The translations under genes and the position numbers were made by a program. A stretch of 64,000 nt of DNA, taken from contig CAJQUW010012497.1 of assembly GCA_907163375.1 (NCBI GenBank), forward strand, positions 62,001-126,000, written 5' to 3'. This stretch comes from Prostheceraeus crozeri (taxonomy: Eukaryota > Platyhelminthes > Polycladida > Euryleptidae). Below are positions 35,391-47,357 of this stretch, in pieces (positions within the stretch are counted from its first letter, which is position 1; each line of letters opens with the position of its first letter). The notes below the pieces were generated by a model. That model had not been told where the DNA came from and did no database searches. It saw only the letters and a program-made list of their open reading frames with translations.

Positions 35391-37777
35391 TTCTTTTGCA
35401 TGGCAGTGTGATCCATCGTTGATTCCACTTCATTAATTTATAGTAACATGAATTCTTAATTAACATCGTTGTACCACTTCGTTGTAACATCGTTGATTCC
35501 ACTTCATTAATTTATAGTAACATGAATTCTTAATCTTTATGAAAAGATAGTTGGTGTATTTTTGAAAAGACAAGCTCCAATAATAAATTACTTCCACTCA
35601 CTTTGGAAACATCATTTTTATTCATCAGCTATGTTAGACAAACAACGAAAATGCCTTTTCCTATATTTTCTTCTCATTAGAAATTCTCTCATTCAAATGT
35701 TATGTTAATTACTTATTGAATGGTGTGACATCAGAATAGTCATAGTACGTGGAAGCAACAATTCTACAACAGTTCCTTTGTTAAATTTTCATCATTGTCA
35801 TCATGCTCTGTGCAACGTTCCCATGTACCGCTATTTGTACTGGAATAAAGTCTTTTTATGATTATTATTATTATTATATCATTAACAATAATGTCATGCA
35901 AAATGACTCACTTTGATGTTCACTCCAGACTGATTATCAGAATACGTTGTAAAAGTTTCTGTATACTTGAATGGGATTCGGGAATTCCGTTTGATTATTG
36001 GTGTCATTAATCCTCCAGCCGTTTCTATGCCTAGCGATAGAGGTGCGACATCAATCAGCAACACGTCCTGAACCGCAGAAGACGTATCTCCACTTAGAAT
36101 AGCTGCTTGAACGGCTGCTCCATAAGCGACAGCTTCATCCGGATTGATCGACTTGTTCAAAGCTTTTCCATTGAAAAAGTCTTGAAGAAGCCGTTGAATC
36201 TTTGGAATCCGAGTTGAACCACCAACGAGGACGATCTCGTCTATTGCTGATTTATCCAATTTCGCGTCACGTAAGGCATTTTCGACAGGTTCTAATGTTG
36301 AACGAAAGAGATCAGAACAAAGTTCCTCAAATCGTGCCCGACCTATAGTTGTGTAAAAGTCAATGCCCTCAAAAAGGGCGTCAATTTCAATACTTGCTTG
36401 TGTACCAGCACTGAGAGTGCGCTTTGCTCGTTCACATGCCGTTCGCAAGCGACGTACAGCTCGTTTATTACTTGATATGTCTTTGCTGTATTTCCGCTTG
36501 AATTCCTTCATAAAATGCTCTACTAGTCGATTATCGAAATCTTCCCCACCTAAATGAGTATTTCCTGAAGTTGATTTCACTTCAAATATTCCTCCATCGA
36601 TCGCCAAGACAGACACATCAAATGTTCCCCCTCCAAGATCAAATATCAATACATGTCGCTCTTTGTCACTTTTCTTGTCCAATCCGTAGGCTATCGCAGC
36701 AGCTGTTGGCTCATTGATAATCCTGATAACATTTAATCCCGCTATTACTCCAGCATCTTTAGTGGCCTGTCGCTGGCTGTCGTTGAAGTAGGCTGGTACA
36801 GTTATTACAGCGTCTGTTGCACTCCGACCTAAATAAGCTTCAGCAGTTTCCTTCATTTTCATAAGGACCATAGATGATATCTCCTCGGGATTAAATTGCC
36901 TGTTTTCGCCTCTGTAGTCAACTCCAATCTTTGGTTTAGAGTTTTCATTCAAAACACGAAATGGCCAATGTCTCATGTCAGTCTGTACAGACGTTTCATC
37001 AAAGCGACGTCCGATTAATCGTTTAGCATCTGAAAGAAAATAACACAATTTAATATGAATATCCTTGCGAGCATCTCGATAAGTAAAAAACCTGAAAATT
37101 GGCAACCTTGAAACACATGAACTAAGGGAAGAGACCCATGTCCTCATGTGCTATGTCATTTCTTCGAGTAGGATGCCATAAGACAAATAACGAAAAGGTA
37201 GTGATCTTTCAATATCTCACACTCATCAGTTATCATATTGTCTCGCACCTTTAAATAGACTCCAATTCGTAATTTGTGAGATTTCGAATTAAAATGAATG
37301 AGCACGAGTAAAGAGTGCATGAGGAATACTGTACAGGCGAAAAAAACCGGCTGTCGACCGGCGAATGTTTCGAACGATGAATAATTAGATAATTAGATTG
37401 GGCGGGTTTTTTTCGTCAGAACAGTAACTGCAGTTGAGTTAAACAACATTGCTTCAGTTCACTCATTAGAAGGACAATTTTCTGAACTCTCTGCAATAGC
37501 TCTCTAAAATTAATAGCTGCATTAAAACAATTATGAAAATGAGTGAATGGTATTAAATTCAGTGACAAAAAATTAATTCTCATCTCACTTCGATGAGATA
37601 TGGTTAACCATAGAAACATTTGCCAAAAGTCACTGATTTTTTCTCCAGACATGTGTCAATTTGTACTTGTGAAATGTAACTGACTACAATTACTAATTAC
37701 TGCATTCTTCCTCAATTGCATTTCAAATATTTTACAGTTACTTTAGATGGCTGCTGGTTCTTAAAATGGATTTTGAC

Positions 37778-39308
37778 TAGGGATTTTAAAAAACACCTCT
37801 TGTTTTAAAACAATAAAAAAAATTGTTTTAAAACATGTTTAAAACACCAGAATAAAAAACAGGTGTTTTTTTTATTGTTTTTTATTATTTCTGAAAAGAT
37901 GAATATTCATCAATAAAAAGGATCATGAATCCATTCTATCGATCAAAACTTCTCCTAATTTCCTCAAACTGCAAAATTTTGTAAGACAAGCTTGATAGAA
38001 ATAGAGCAAGCAAGGGCTTAAATAGCAAAGCCTTTGCAGTCAATCAAAATAAACTCATCGGAGCCATTCCCTCAAGCGATCATCGCATCTAGTATTTAGA
38101 AGCTGCCAATCCCTATTTGTCATTTTCATATTTGACTAACATTTTGAGTCTCATTGTATCAAAGCATTTTTTGGAATTTTCAGTACATTGGTCTGCTCTG
38201 TATTGTTCTGTGAATAAAGGGGATCATTTTGCAGTTTCTTTCATTAAAAATGGCCACCTGCACGAAGAGTAATTACAAAAAATTGATTTGGTGACTGTCG
38301 ACTTCTTTGATGTGTATTTGAGCGACATTGCTACCACAGACGTTTAATAAAGCATCGAAATGATTTTTTCGCTCTTACCGCGTTATTTCTTTACCGATTT
38401 CACTGGGATAAACATGTTTATGAATCAAATTTGAAGGAGATGTCAATAGCATAAGTGATTTCTAAATTATGGTAAGTAAAATTTTCGATAATTATGAAGC
38501 ATCGGTTCCCTTTGAAGTGACGGCGAGTTTGAGGTGTGGCTTATCAAGACAATGAAGTGGACAGTCAGTCTCAGCCCATCCTTCTCGCTGCTGATTTCGA
38601 GAAAAGATGTAAAACTTTTTGCTGTTAACGTGACTCAACCAATCACATTTCAACTTAGAGGATAGGTATCTAATGCATTGACAGTTGTTTTTCATTCAAC
38701 TTCTTATTCGTCGATTGGCATGTCAACAGTACGCGGAAGACCAAAATCGAAGATTGTGACCAAATATTTTTTATTTTCTGAATCCTCTGAATCCGACGAT
38801 CAGAAGAAAGATGAGAAGAAGTGTGTCTTTTGTCAATGGACATCGAAAGTTGGGACATCGCGTCTTCTTGATCACCTCGTGAAATGTAAGAATTGCCCTG
38901 AAAATGTTGTCAAAAAAGTTAATACGGAACGCGGAATACAGCCGACCCAGACTGCTTGTTCAACTTTTTTGACCTGGATGGAAATGGTATAGCCAGCTCA
39001 GTGACATCATCAGCTGCACCATCAACCTCTTCGCATCCTCCTGAATCTACTGATCTTCCAAGACCGAGTAAGGTCTTCTCGCACTAAACTGTTCTTGTGT
39101 TTTGACTGAAACAGCAGACTTAAAATCTAGTAATAGGCGGCAAAATCAAATAACCATTAACAGCAAAGCAAACCTTTAACCACAATGTATATGTAGTATA
39201 TGTCTTCTGATAACAAAATGCCGTTGCGCTAAATGAATAAAAAACATAAAAAACATTTTAAAGCAATAAAAAACACGCGAATAAAAAACATGTTTTTTAA
39301 AACCCCTA
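37778..39308. mobile_element. Non-autonomous BED-finger hAT element, copy B
   Basis: The counterpart of 7596-9115 with the same ends and the same ATTTTGAC duplication. It differs in A-run lengths and has an extra AAAAACATAAAA-type unit at the right end. The BED frame at 38678-38992 is retained. Confidence 0.88.
38678..38992 (+). pseudogene. BED zinc-finger fragment of hAT transposase, copy B
   Basis: The same 104-codon frame as at 8494-8808, with one residue changed (Asp to Gly in SSIDMS) before the finger. The CVFC and HLVKC ligands are kept. No catalytic domain follows. Confidence 0.68.
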
Positions 39309-40194
39309 ATTTTGACAATAAGTTTCGTCTTAAATTTCTTCAAAAAAGTTGCCATTACTTGTACTACTGGTATCTAAGTATAAATTCACAATGTCGTATT
39401 ATTAGCAGTCACTGCAAAGCATTATCGAAGGGGAGACTGCAGTCATTTATAAGCTGATGATTGAATACCTAACTGTGCTGACTGCCAAGTAATTTCAATT
39501 ACTTCTCAATTACTTGTCTACAAATGTAATTGATTACAGTTGCAAATTACTCATCAGAAAATGTAATTGATTACAATTACTTATTACAGTAAATGTAATT
39601 TCAATTGTGTAGTTGTAATTGCAATTACAACACAAGTCTGATTTTCTCCTACCTCAAGTCTACGATGCATTTGAATAGGGCACTTAAAAACGCATCAGGT
39701 TTTGCTTTTGCCCAGTAATTTGTATGACTTTCGCATGTTACTTGCAACTGAATACTATTAGAGCTACCAATCAGATGCCTGCAAAAAAATTCATGGGTCA
39801 AAAATGTTCAGCGTCTCTAAATCATGACATGAATATCAAGAGCTCGATTAAATTTTCCTTCTTCTGAGCCAACTTTGTAACCCATCGAATTGACAACATT
39901 TTTCGAGAATGATCTTTAACTGTTTGTATCCAATTTTAAATATTTTTGCAACTACTCACTCCATATTACGCAAGTACTTTCACTCACCAAAAACTGTGTT
40001 GTTGGGATTCATTGCGACTGATTTTTGGCTGCGTCGCCGATCAAGCGTTCGGTGTCGGTGAATGCAACATAGCTGGGTGTAGTGCGATTTCCTTGGTCAT
40101 TTGCAATAATCTCCACCTTTCCATGCTGGAAAACTCCTACGCAGGAGTAGGTAGTTCCAAGATCAATACCAATTGCTGGACCCTTTTCAGTCAT

Positions 40195-42897
40195 TTCTAA
40201 AATGAAACACATTTTGTTAGAAAATATCGAGGCGCAATTTTGTACGATTATGTTGATAGCAGTCTAATCATGCTGAGCAGAAACAAGAATAATCTTAATG
40301 TTGCTATTCTCTCATCAGATAAATGGCAGGCGGTGTCTTTAGGGACTACACCTGAATCTATTCATCTTCTAAGGAAATACTAAAAAACGCAGTTTCTATT
40401 CAAAATCAAGCTGATTTAATTTATATGCAATCAATTGTCTATCAAATTATTCCATGGCTTCCTATCGTACCTTATGCTATGATTATGATAAATCATGACA
40501 CGAATGAATCAAGAATAGAAGGCTTCTGATACACAGGTAATGTAGCAATTAAATATCGCGTTTGACCTTTAAGTAATTGCTTGTGCGTTAAGTTCAAAAA
40601 AGAATAGTGAGACCAAAAATGTGACAGAAGAAGTAGGGTATTGAGATGGAAGTATGGACTACAGATATATCCAAAATTTATGTGACAACATTTGGGGCCT
40701 GCTACATAAAGTAAACCACTGCTTTAAATCAGTGTTTTTCTGAATGTGGAAATGCGTTTCATAAAAATAAAGAAAGGAGCGATTTAAAACAGTCAAACTG
40801 TAATGTCAAATTTGCAGCGAAATAAAAAAAAGATGCAACCCTTCAAATTTTTACTGCATTGTGAACAAGCCTTCTTTGTGGTAACGATTTCATAAAAGAG
40901 TGTGTTCTTAGTTAATTCTTCACATAAAAATGCTGCTCATTGATGAAGAGCATTCATCTGCATATTGTAAAACATCCTCGTTTGATGTTAACCATTCGTG
41001 CATTCTATAAAGAATTTTTAAGTTCAGCATAAGATAAACAGAATCTTGACATTTTTAAGTTGATATGAATATGACTGACATTCCATGTTTGACGCTTGCT
41101 CTTTATTCAGCTAAAGTACATGAGAAAGCGGAAACTTAGAGGTGAAGAAAACCATTTGGTCGCTAATTCACCTTTCCCCAATTCACCTGCTTGTGCTTCA
41201 CGCGATGCCACGGATTCTATTTTGTCCACTCTATTTGAACTTCTTTTCAAAAAGTGTGAAAGAGTGTGTCAGGATGCAGTGTCATTTCCTAATCTCCGTC
41301 TAAATGAAATGGGTGCAATTCCAGAATACAGGTGTTCCGTAAATTCAAGATGTCAGCAAAAACGAAATTCCCCGAAGATTGGAAAAAAAGTCTGCGAGGC
41401 TTATATGTCCAACAACAATTTTCAAATGATTACCTGTTTCTGTTCAAGATAGTACTTCCAAGATTCGAATAATAGGCACAAATAATAACTCGAAAATTTC
41501 CAAATAACGCCGATTCAATTCGTTGAATGTAATTCTGCAATTGAGATGTCAGCTGTTCAGAAGTCATGCTTGAAGAGCGATCGATGAAGCTTAAATAGTT
41601 TTAAGGTCATTTGTCCAGAATAATCATTTAATTTAAACAAGAACTGTAGAAGGTACTGGATTTTACTAGAAAGAGCTGGAAAAGACTGGAAATAATGACA
41701 TTATCGTGATCATGTCCTTGGAATATAAAATTTTCATGAACAGATCTTGATTGATGTTTGATCAGAATGATATGTTCCTTCTACAAGGACAGTGCTACTT
41801 CTACGAAATATCTTTTTGGGAGAATCCTCCGCCAAACCACTCAACATCAAACATATAGCATTCAAATACAAAAAATGTTTGAGATCTATAATGTGTGTTC
41901 TTCCCTTGGCGCTCAAATTTCTACGACGTAGCCCAACAGCAAGGTCCTTTAGTGCAGCATGAGCGTATGATTTTGCATGCACAATTGCCTTGATCTAAGC
42001 CATGGAGTGCACTAAGCACTAGCTGTTGCAAAAGAAAAACACGACTTTTACTTAGCTCCAGTCCAATGATTTTTTCATCTAATGAAGCTATTTCAACACT
42101 AGAAGTAGTGTAACTAGATTTGTGTAAACCTCTTATTTTGCTACAGTCTGGTTATCGCTGCACTTTCAAAAAAGTACATTTGCGTTCCAGAAATAATCAC
42201 CCTTTCGCTGGTCTTTCTGTGTTTGACGCAAGGAAAAGGGGGATATCAATTGCTGGGTTGCTAGTGACGATATCCTATGTCCATGTTAGCACTATTAAAT
42301 ATGATTCAGTGTCGTTCACACTGTGGGATGTATTCAGTCAGTGTTTTAACTCGTCATTTTCTTTGCTGTGCGAAGCCAGCCATTTTGATTTGCATTCACA
42401 TGGTTTCATTTGCTATTTCAACTGTTGTAGACTAGTAGAACTGGCTACTTTCGGAAGAAAGTAATATAGCTAATGGTCTTGATGTTATAGCTACTGTGGA
42501 GTGTTCTGTAGTGATTAGATTGTTGTTCGACTTCAATTATTGGCAGGAATGAAAAGTTAATGGTTTTTCAGACGTGATTGTCATAAAAGATAATGTAATC
42601 GCAGTGTAGCATTCTTGAGAATAACCGAAATTATGTTTTGAGTCTTTCACATCTTGAAATAATGATTTTAAATATTCTAAAATGCCTGTCCATAGTCCCC
42701 ACAAACTAAATGGATTTCCGACACAGCTGCACTTTAATAGAGCAACTAAAACCATTAAGCATGTATTTTCTTTTCAATAAGGACATTAACTTCTGCTCCT
42801 AACATTGTCTCAGCGGTTCTGGAATCGTCACAGATATTCATTCTTGAACATCATTACCTCTGTGATATTTACATTTTGTCGAAAACCTACTTTGAAT
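40195..42897. other. Upstream region of HSP70 copy B, no gene recognised
   Basis: Collinear with 10003-12705. A frame of 118 codons is again open (41096-41452), but the three base differences from A that I see within it all change the residue, which argues against coding constraint. Confidence 0.5.
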
Positions 42898-42902
42898 ATC
42901 AT

Positions 42903-43078
42903 TGTCGTGCCTAAGCTATGGAGTCGAGTAGAGATCAGAAAACATTCGGTTGATAAGCATAGGCTTTTATTGGCTGAAAACAGAACTACGACTGTTGCGA
43001 CAATTTGAAAAGTGACTACATAAAACAACATAGAGAGTTCATACTAATATTACTGCTAAACAATCACAATGCACGACA
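42903..43078 (-). repeat. 3' LTR of Gypsy element, copy B
   Basis: 176 bp, matching the copy A LTRs except for about one base near its right end. Confidence 0.9.
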
Positions 43079-46000
43079 CTCGCCCCCAGTCTATAAAGTT
43101 TGCATAGTATGCAAAAAGTCACATGAATTTAGGTTGAGATTTTTCTAAACAGTCTCGACACTTGTATGGTATGGAAGACATTTATTTACAAACAGGTTAC
43201 AGCAATCACAGCAGCAGTCGTTCAACAGGCTTTATTGTTCTTTGAGATCGGCGTAAAGGAATTTCGTTCGAGTGATCGTTATCAGGAGAGCTAGGGGAAG
43301 GAAGATCGGAATTAGAAAGAGAAGTTGATTCATTGTCAGCAATGTGGTCTATTGCATGAGGTCCACCTGCACTCGTCACTCGGTCAACTTCAGTAGGGAC
43401 ATTGAGATGAGAGCTAAACGAATTCGGAGATTGAGGATCGTGAGTCGGAGCAGCAGTATTAGGAGAATCCCCGGGTGGAGCAAGATCTCGAAGGGATACA
43501 GTATCCTCCCTTCCGTCGGGGAATCGGATGTGGGCGTAACTGTTGTTGGCTTCGATTAATCAACAGTCTCCACTATTGGGTCGTACTTAGAAGCACGAAC
43601 ATGACGTCTTAGAAGCACGGGTCCACTGTTACTCAACCATGTTGGCAAGGCACAACCGGAGCATGAGCGACGACGATAAATAAAAAGACGCTCGTGTGGA
43701 GTTTCATTTGTTGAGGTACATAGCAATGATCGGATCGAATGAAGGGCATCAGGGAGAACTGATTCCAAGATGAGAGAGAAAGATGACGGCTCTCTAAAGC
43801 TAGGAGAATTGTGTTCCATATAATTCCATTGAATCTCTCACATTGTGAGTTGCCTCGTGGATTGTATGGAGTGGTTCTACTGGTGTTAATGCCTCGACTA
43901 TTGAGAAAAGACCTTACTTCACTAGACATAAAAGAAGAGCCTCTATCGGAGTGCACATACGTTGGCAGGCCAAAGATTGAAAATAGTTGTGTCAAACATC
44001 GGATAACAGTGGAGCTATTCATATCGCGAGTTGGAAAGGCAAACGGAAAACGGGAGTATTCATCAATGATAGTGAGTATATATGTACTGGAAAACTCAGA
44101 TCTTGGCAGAGGACCTTTGAAATCTATGCTTATTCTTTCGAATGGGGAGGTCGCTTTGATGAGCTGGCTTTCAGGTGGCTTGTAGAATCGGGGCTTTATT
44201 TTTGCGCAAACTTGGCAAGATTGTGTAATTCGGCGGACATCATCAGCTGTATATGGCAAATTTCGGGCTCTAACAAAATGAAACAGGCGCTTGATGCCGG
44301 GGTGTATCAAATTGCCATGTAGAGTTTTCAGTGCTTGAAGATCGTTGGATTTCGTGGTTACAGAAGCGATCTGAACCCTGGACAAAGCATCAGCCGCAAT
44401 GTTTTGGCTGCCGGGTCGATAAATGATGTCGTAAGAATAGGACGACAACTCAAAACGCCAACGTTGAATCTTGTCATTTTTGATCTTGCCTCTTGTATTT
44501 GAGTTAAATACAAAAGACAGGGAACGCTGATCCGTAATCAGTCTAAAAGAGCGTCCGGTGAGAAAGTGACGCCACTTTCTAACACACTCAATGATTGCGC
44601 ATGCCTCTTTCTCAACAATGTGCTGACCCTTTTCGGCACTGTTTAGCACTCGAGAGAAAAAGGCGACAGGGCGTCCTTCCTGAAGAAGGGTCCCTCCCAG
44701 TGCAGAGTCAGAGGCGTCTGTCTCGACAGTAAACAGAAGTTTGTCATCGATCGCCTGCAAAACGGCCTGACCCAGCTCCTTTTTTAGAGATTCAATCGCG
44801 GACTGAGCGCTTTCCGAAAGGGGGAATCGGAGAACCCCGATCAGAGGGCGGATTTTTTCGGAATACATCGGTATCCACCGTGAGTAGTATGCAAAAAAAG
44901 CCAACCATTCTCTGGAGAGACTTGGCATCGGTGAGAGCAGCCATGTCAAGTAAAGGACGCAGACGGTCAGGATCAGGGCTGATTTCACCGCCAGAAATTT
45001 TGTAGCCCAGGAGAGAAATCTCAGAAAGGCGGTATTTTGATTTTTCTTCATTAAGATTCAAATTCAACTTCTTTGCAGCATCGCGAAATCGCTGGAGATT
45101 GCGATCATGCTCCTCGACAGTATACCCGCATATGGTCAAGTCATCGAGATAGGAAAAAGTGGCACTGAGTTCATTGTCCTTAATGAACTGGCTCATGACA
45201 CGCTGGAAAGCAGCAACGCCATTGGTAACTCCCATTGGGATGCGCGTGAACTGGTAAAGACAGCCTGAAGCTTCAAACCCAGTGTAGGGTCGCTCTGTCT
45301 CACATATTGGAATCTGATAGTAAGCCTGCGAAAGGTCAATGATGCTAAAAACTTTGTACTTTGCCACTTCATTAACAATTTCCTCTATCTTCGGAAGTGG
45401 GAAGGCATCGAGCATGGTGAAGCGATTGATGGATCTCGAAAAGTCGACAACCATGCGACGCTTGTGCGAATTCGATGTCAGAAGAACTTGAGCTCGCCAT
45501 GGGGAGCTGCTGGGTTCTACCACCCCCTCCCTTAGAAGAGCGCTTACTTGGGACTTGATAAACTTTTCATCAAGAGAATTGAAGCGGCGGGACTTTGTAG
45601 CAATGGGATGACAGTCCTGTGTAAGATTGGAAAATATTTTCACACAGTTGACATTCATCATCGATGCACAAATTTTCAGTGTAGGCCTGGAGCCACCATA
45701 CTCGACATAAATACCTTGATGTTGTTTCAGAAACGGGTCTCCAAGAATCACGTCACAACATAAATCATTCATCACCATAAATGAGACATCTTTATAATTG
45801 GCTCCCTCGAAAGACAATGAACACTTGCAAATTCCACACACAGTAGTTACATAACGAGTGGAAGCCATAGACACTTGCGAATTGGAAGAAGAAACATTCA
45901 TCCCTAACTTCAAAACAACAGTGGAAGAAATGAAATTTTCCGCACTCCCAGTATCGATGAGAGCGCGGAAAGACACATTATTCACTTGCACCGGCACAAC

Positions 46001-47144
46001 AGACTTGGACAGATTCGATGAAGGCACTGAGGCGAGCGAAACAGCAGAAGTGCTGGGCCTGGCGTTTGATGAACGACACACCTTTGCGAAATGGCCCGTT
46101 TTACCGCACTTTCGGCAGGTAGCTTCGCGGGCTGGACAAAGAGCTCGATTGTCCTTCTCATGACGGTAGTTTCCACAGTTGTAGCACTTTCCTTTTCCGC
46201 GGGGTATTGCAGCAACAGTAGGCACATCGTCCTCAATAATGTCAGTAGCAGCACCAGTGGACAAGGCAACATCGGATGATGCAGCATACGATTCAGAATG
46301 TTTCGGGGCCTGTTCCAGAGCCCTAGCCTGCAAAAAGGCAGTTTCGAGGTCCAATCTGTAGTTTTCAAGTAGCCGGGTTCGTATAAGAGGACTCGAAACT
46401 CCTCGAATGAATGCATCGCGAACGAAATCATCTCTGTTTCTCTCTGCGGAGACGTCTTGAAAATTGCAATCCATTGCCAACCGAACAAGGGCGCGTCGAA
46501 AAGTGTCCAGATCTTCTTCCGGCTTCTGAGACCTTGTAGACAACACGTGACGAGCATGTATTTCGCTGGGGATTTTCACGTAGGTGGCTGCAAGCAAATC
46601 GATCGCAGAATCGTAGTCATCGCACTGCTCGATGATTTCGGAGACATTGACACCAACATGGAGGAAAAGCAGCTCCAACTTGTCGGGGTTTTTGTCCTCG
46701 ACTGTTGATAGGAAATATTTGAAGCCACGGTACCACAGCTTCCACGCCTTGGAACTTTGCGGATCGTTTGGCGAAGTGTTGAAGCGATCAACACGGATTA
46801 TTTTCTCCATGTTATTCTGTAGGTTTTCAGCCAATAAAATTGTCGTGCCTAAGCTATGGAGTCGAGTAGAGATCAGAAAACATTCGGTTGATAAGCATAG
46901 GCTTTTATTGGCTGAAAACAGAACTACGACTGTTGCGACAATTTGAAAAGTGACTAGGGTACGTCGGGGTAATTCGGACCCATTTTCAACTTTAAGCTAA
47001 AATTATTCCAAGTATGTCCGCTTTTAAAAAATTGTTTTTAATCTAAGTTCGCAAATGATCATCAGAGAAGCGAAACCCGGTAGCAAAGTTTTGACACTCA
47101 GTTGTTATTTAATGCTATTGTGATTTTTTTTAAAAAAGCGCAGT

Positions 47145-47180
47145 AGGTCCGACTTTCCCGATTTCGGGAAAGTCGGACCT
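47145..47180. repeat. Subterminal hairpin of the pogo-like element
   Basis: A perfect inverted repeat with 17-base arms (AGGTCCGACTTTCCCGA) and a two-base loop. The arm also recurs at about 49866-49882 near the other end, as expected of transposase binding sites. Confidence 0.85.
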
Positions 47181-47357
47181 TTCACTTAAAACTAGATCTA
47201 TACCATATCTCCATTGAAATGTTGATCCATCTTCTGCTCAAAAAAGTAGAAGACACAAGCTAATTTTGAAAAATAAAAACTCAGATATTCTGATTGGTCG
47301 ATTTCCAATCAAAAATCTATTGAAAATAACAAAGAACCAAAATAGAACTAAATGTTT

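Larger units (their letters stand above)
29100..40194 (-). pseudogene. HSP70: HSP70 copy B, frameshifted in coding exon 1
   Basis: Exons correspond one for one with copy A: 40194-39988, 37029-35912, 31349-30918 and 29264-29100, with all splice sites kept. Exon 1 has lost one base after AAAAATCAG, so reading ends a few codons later (NQSQ, then stop) and no chaperone can be made from this start. Exon 2 differs from A by two synonymous changes and exons 3 and 4 look identical, including the EEVY end. The loss is therefore very recent, or it is a sequencing or assembly slip. A hAT element (32537-34987) also lies in its intron 2. Confidence 0.88.
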
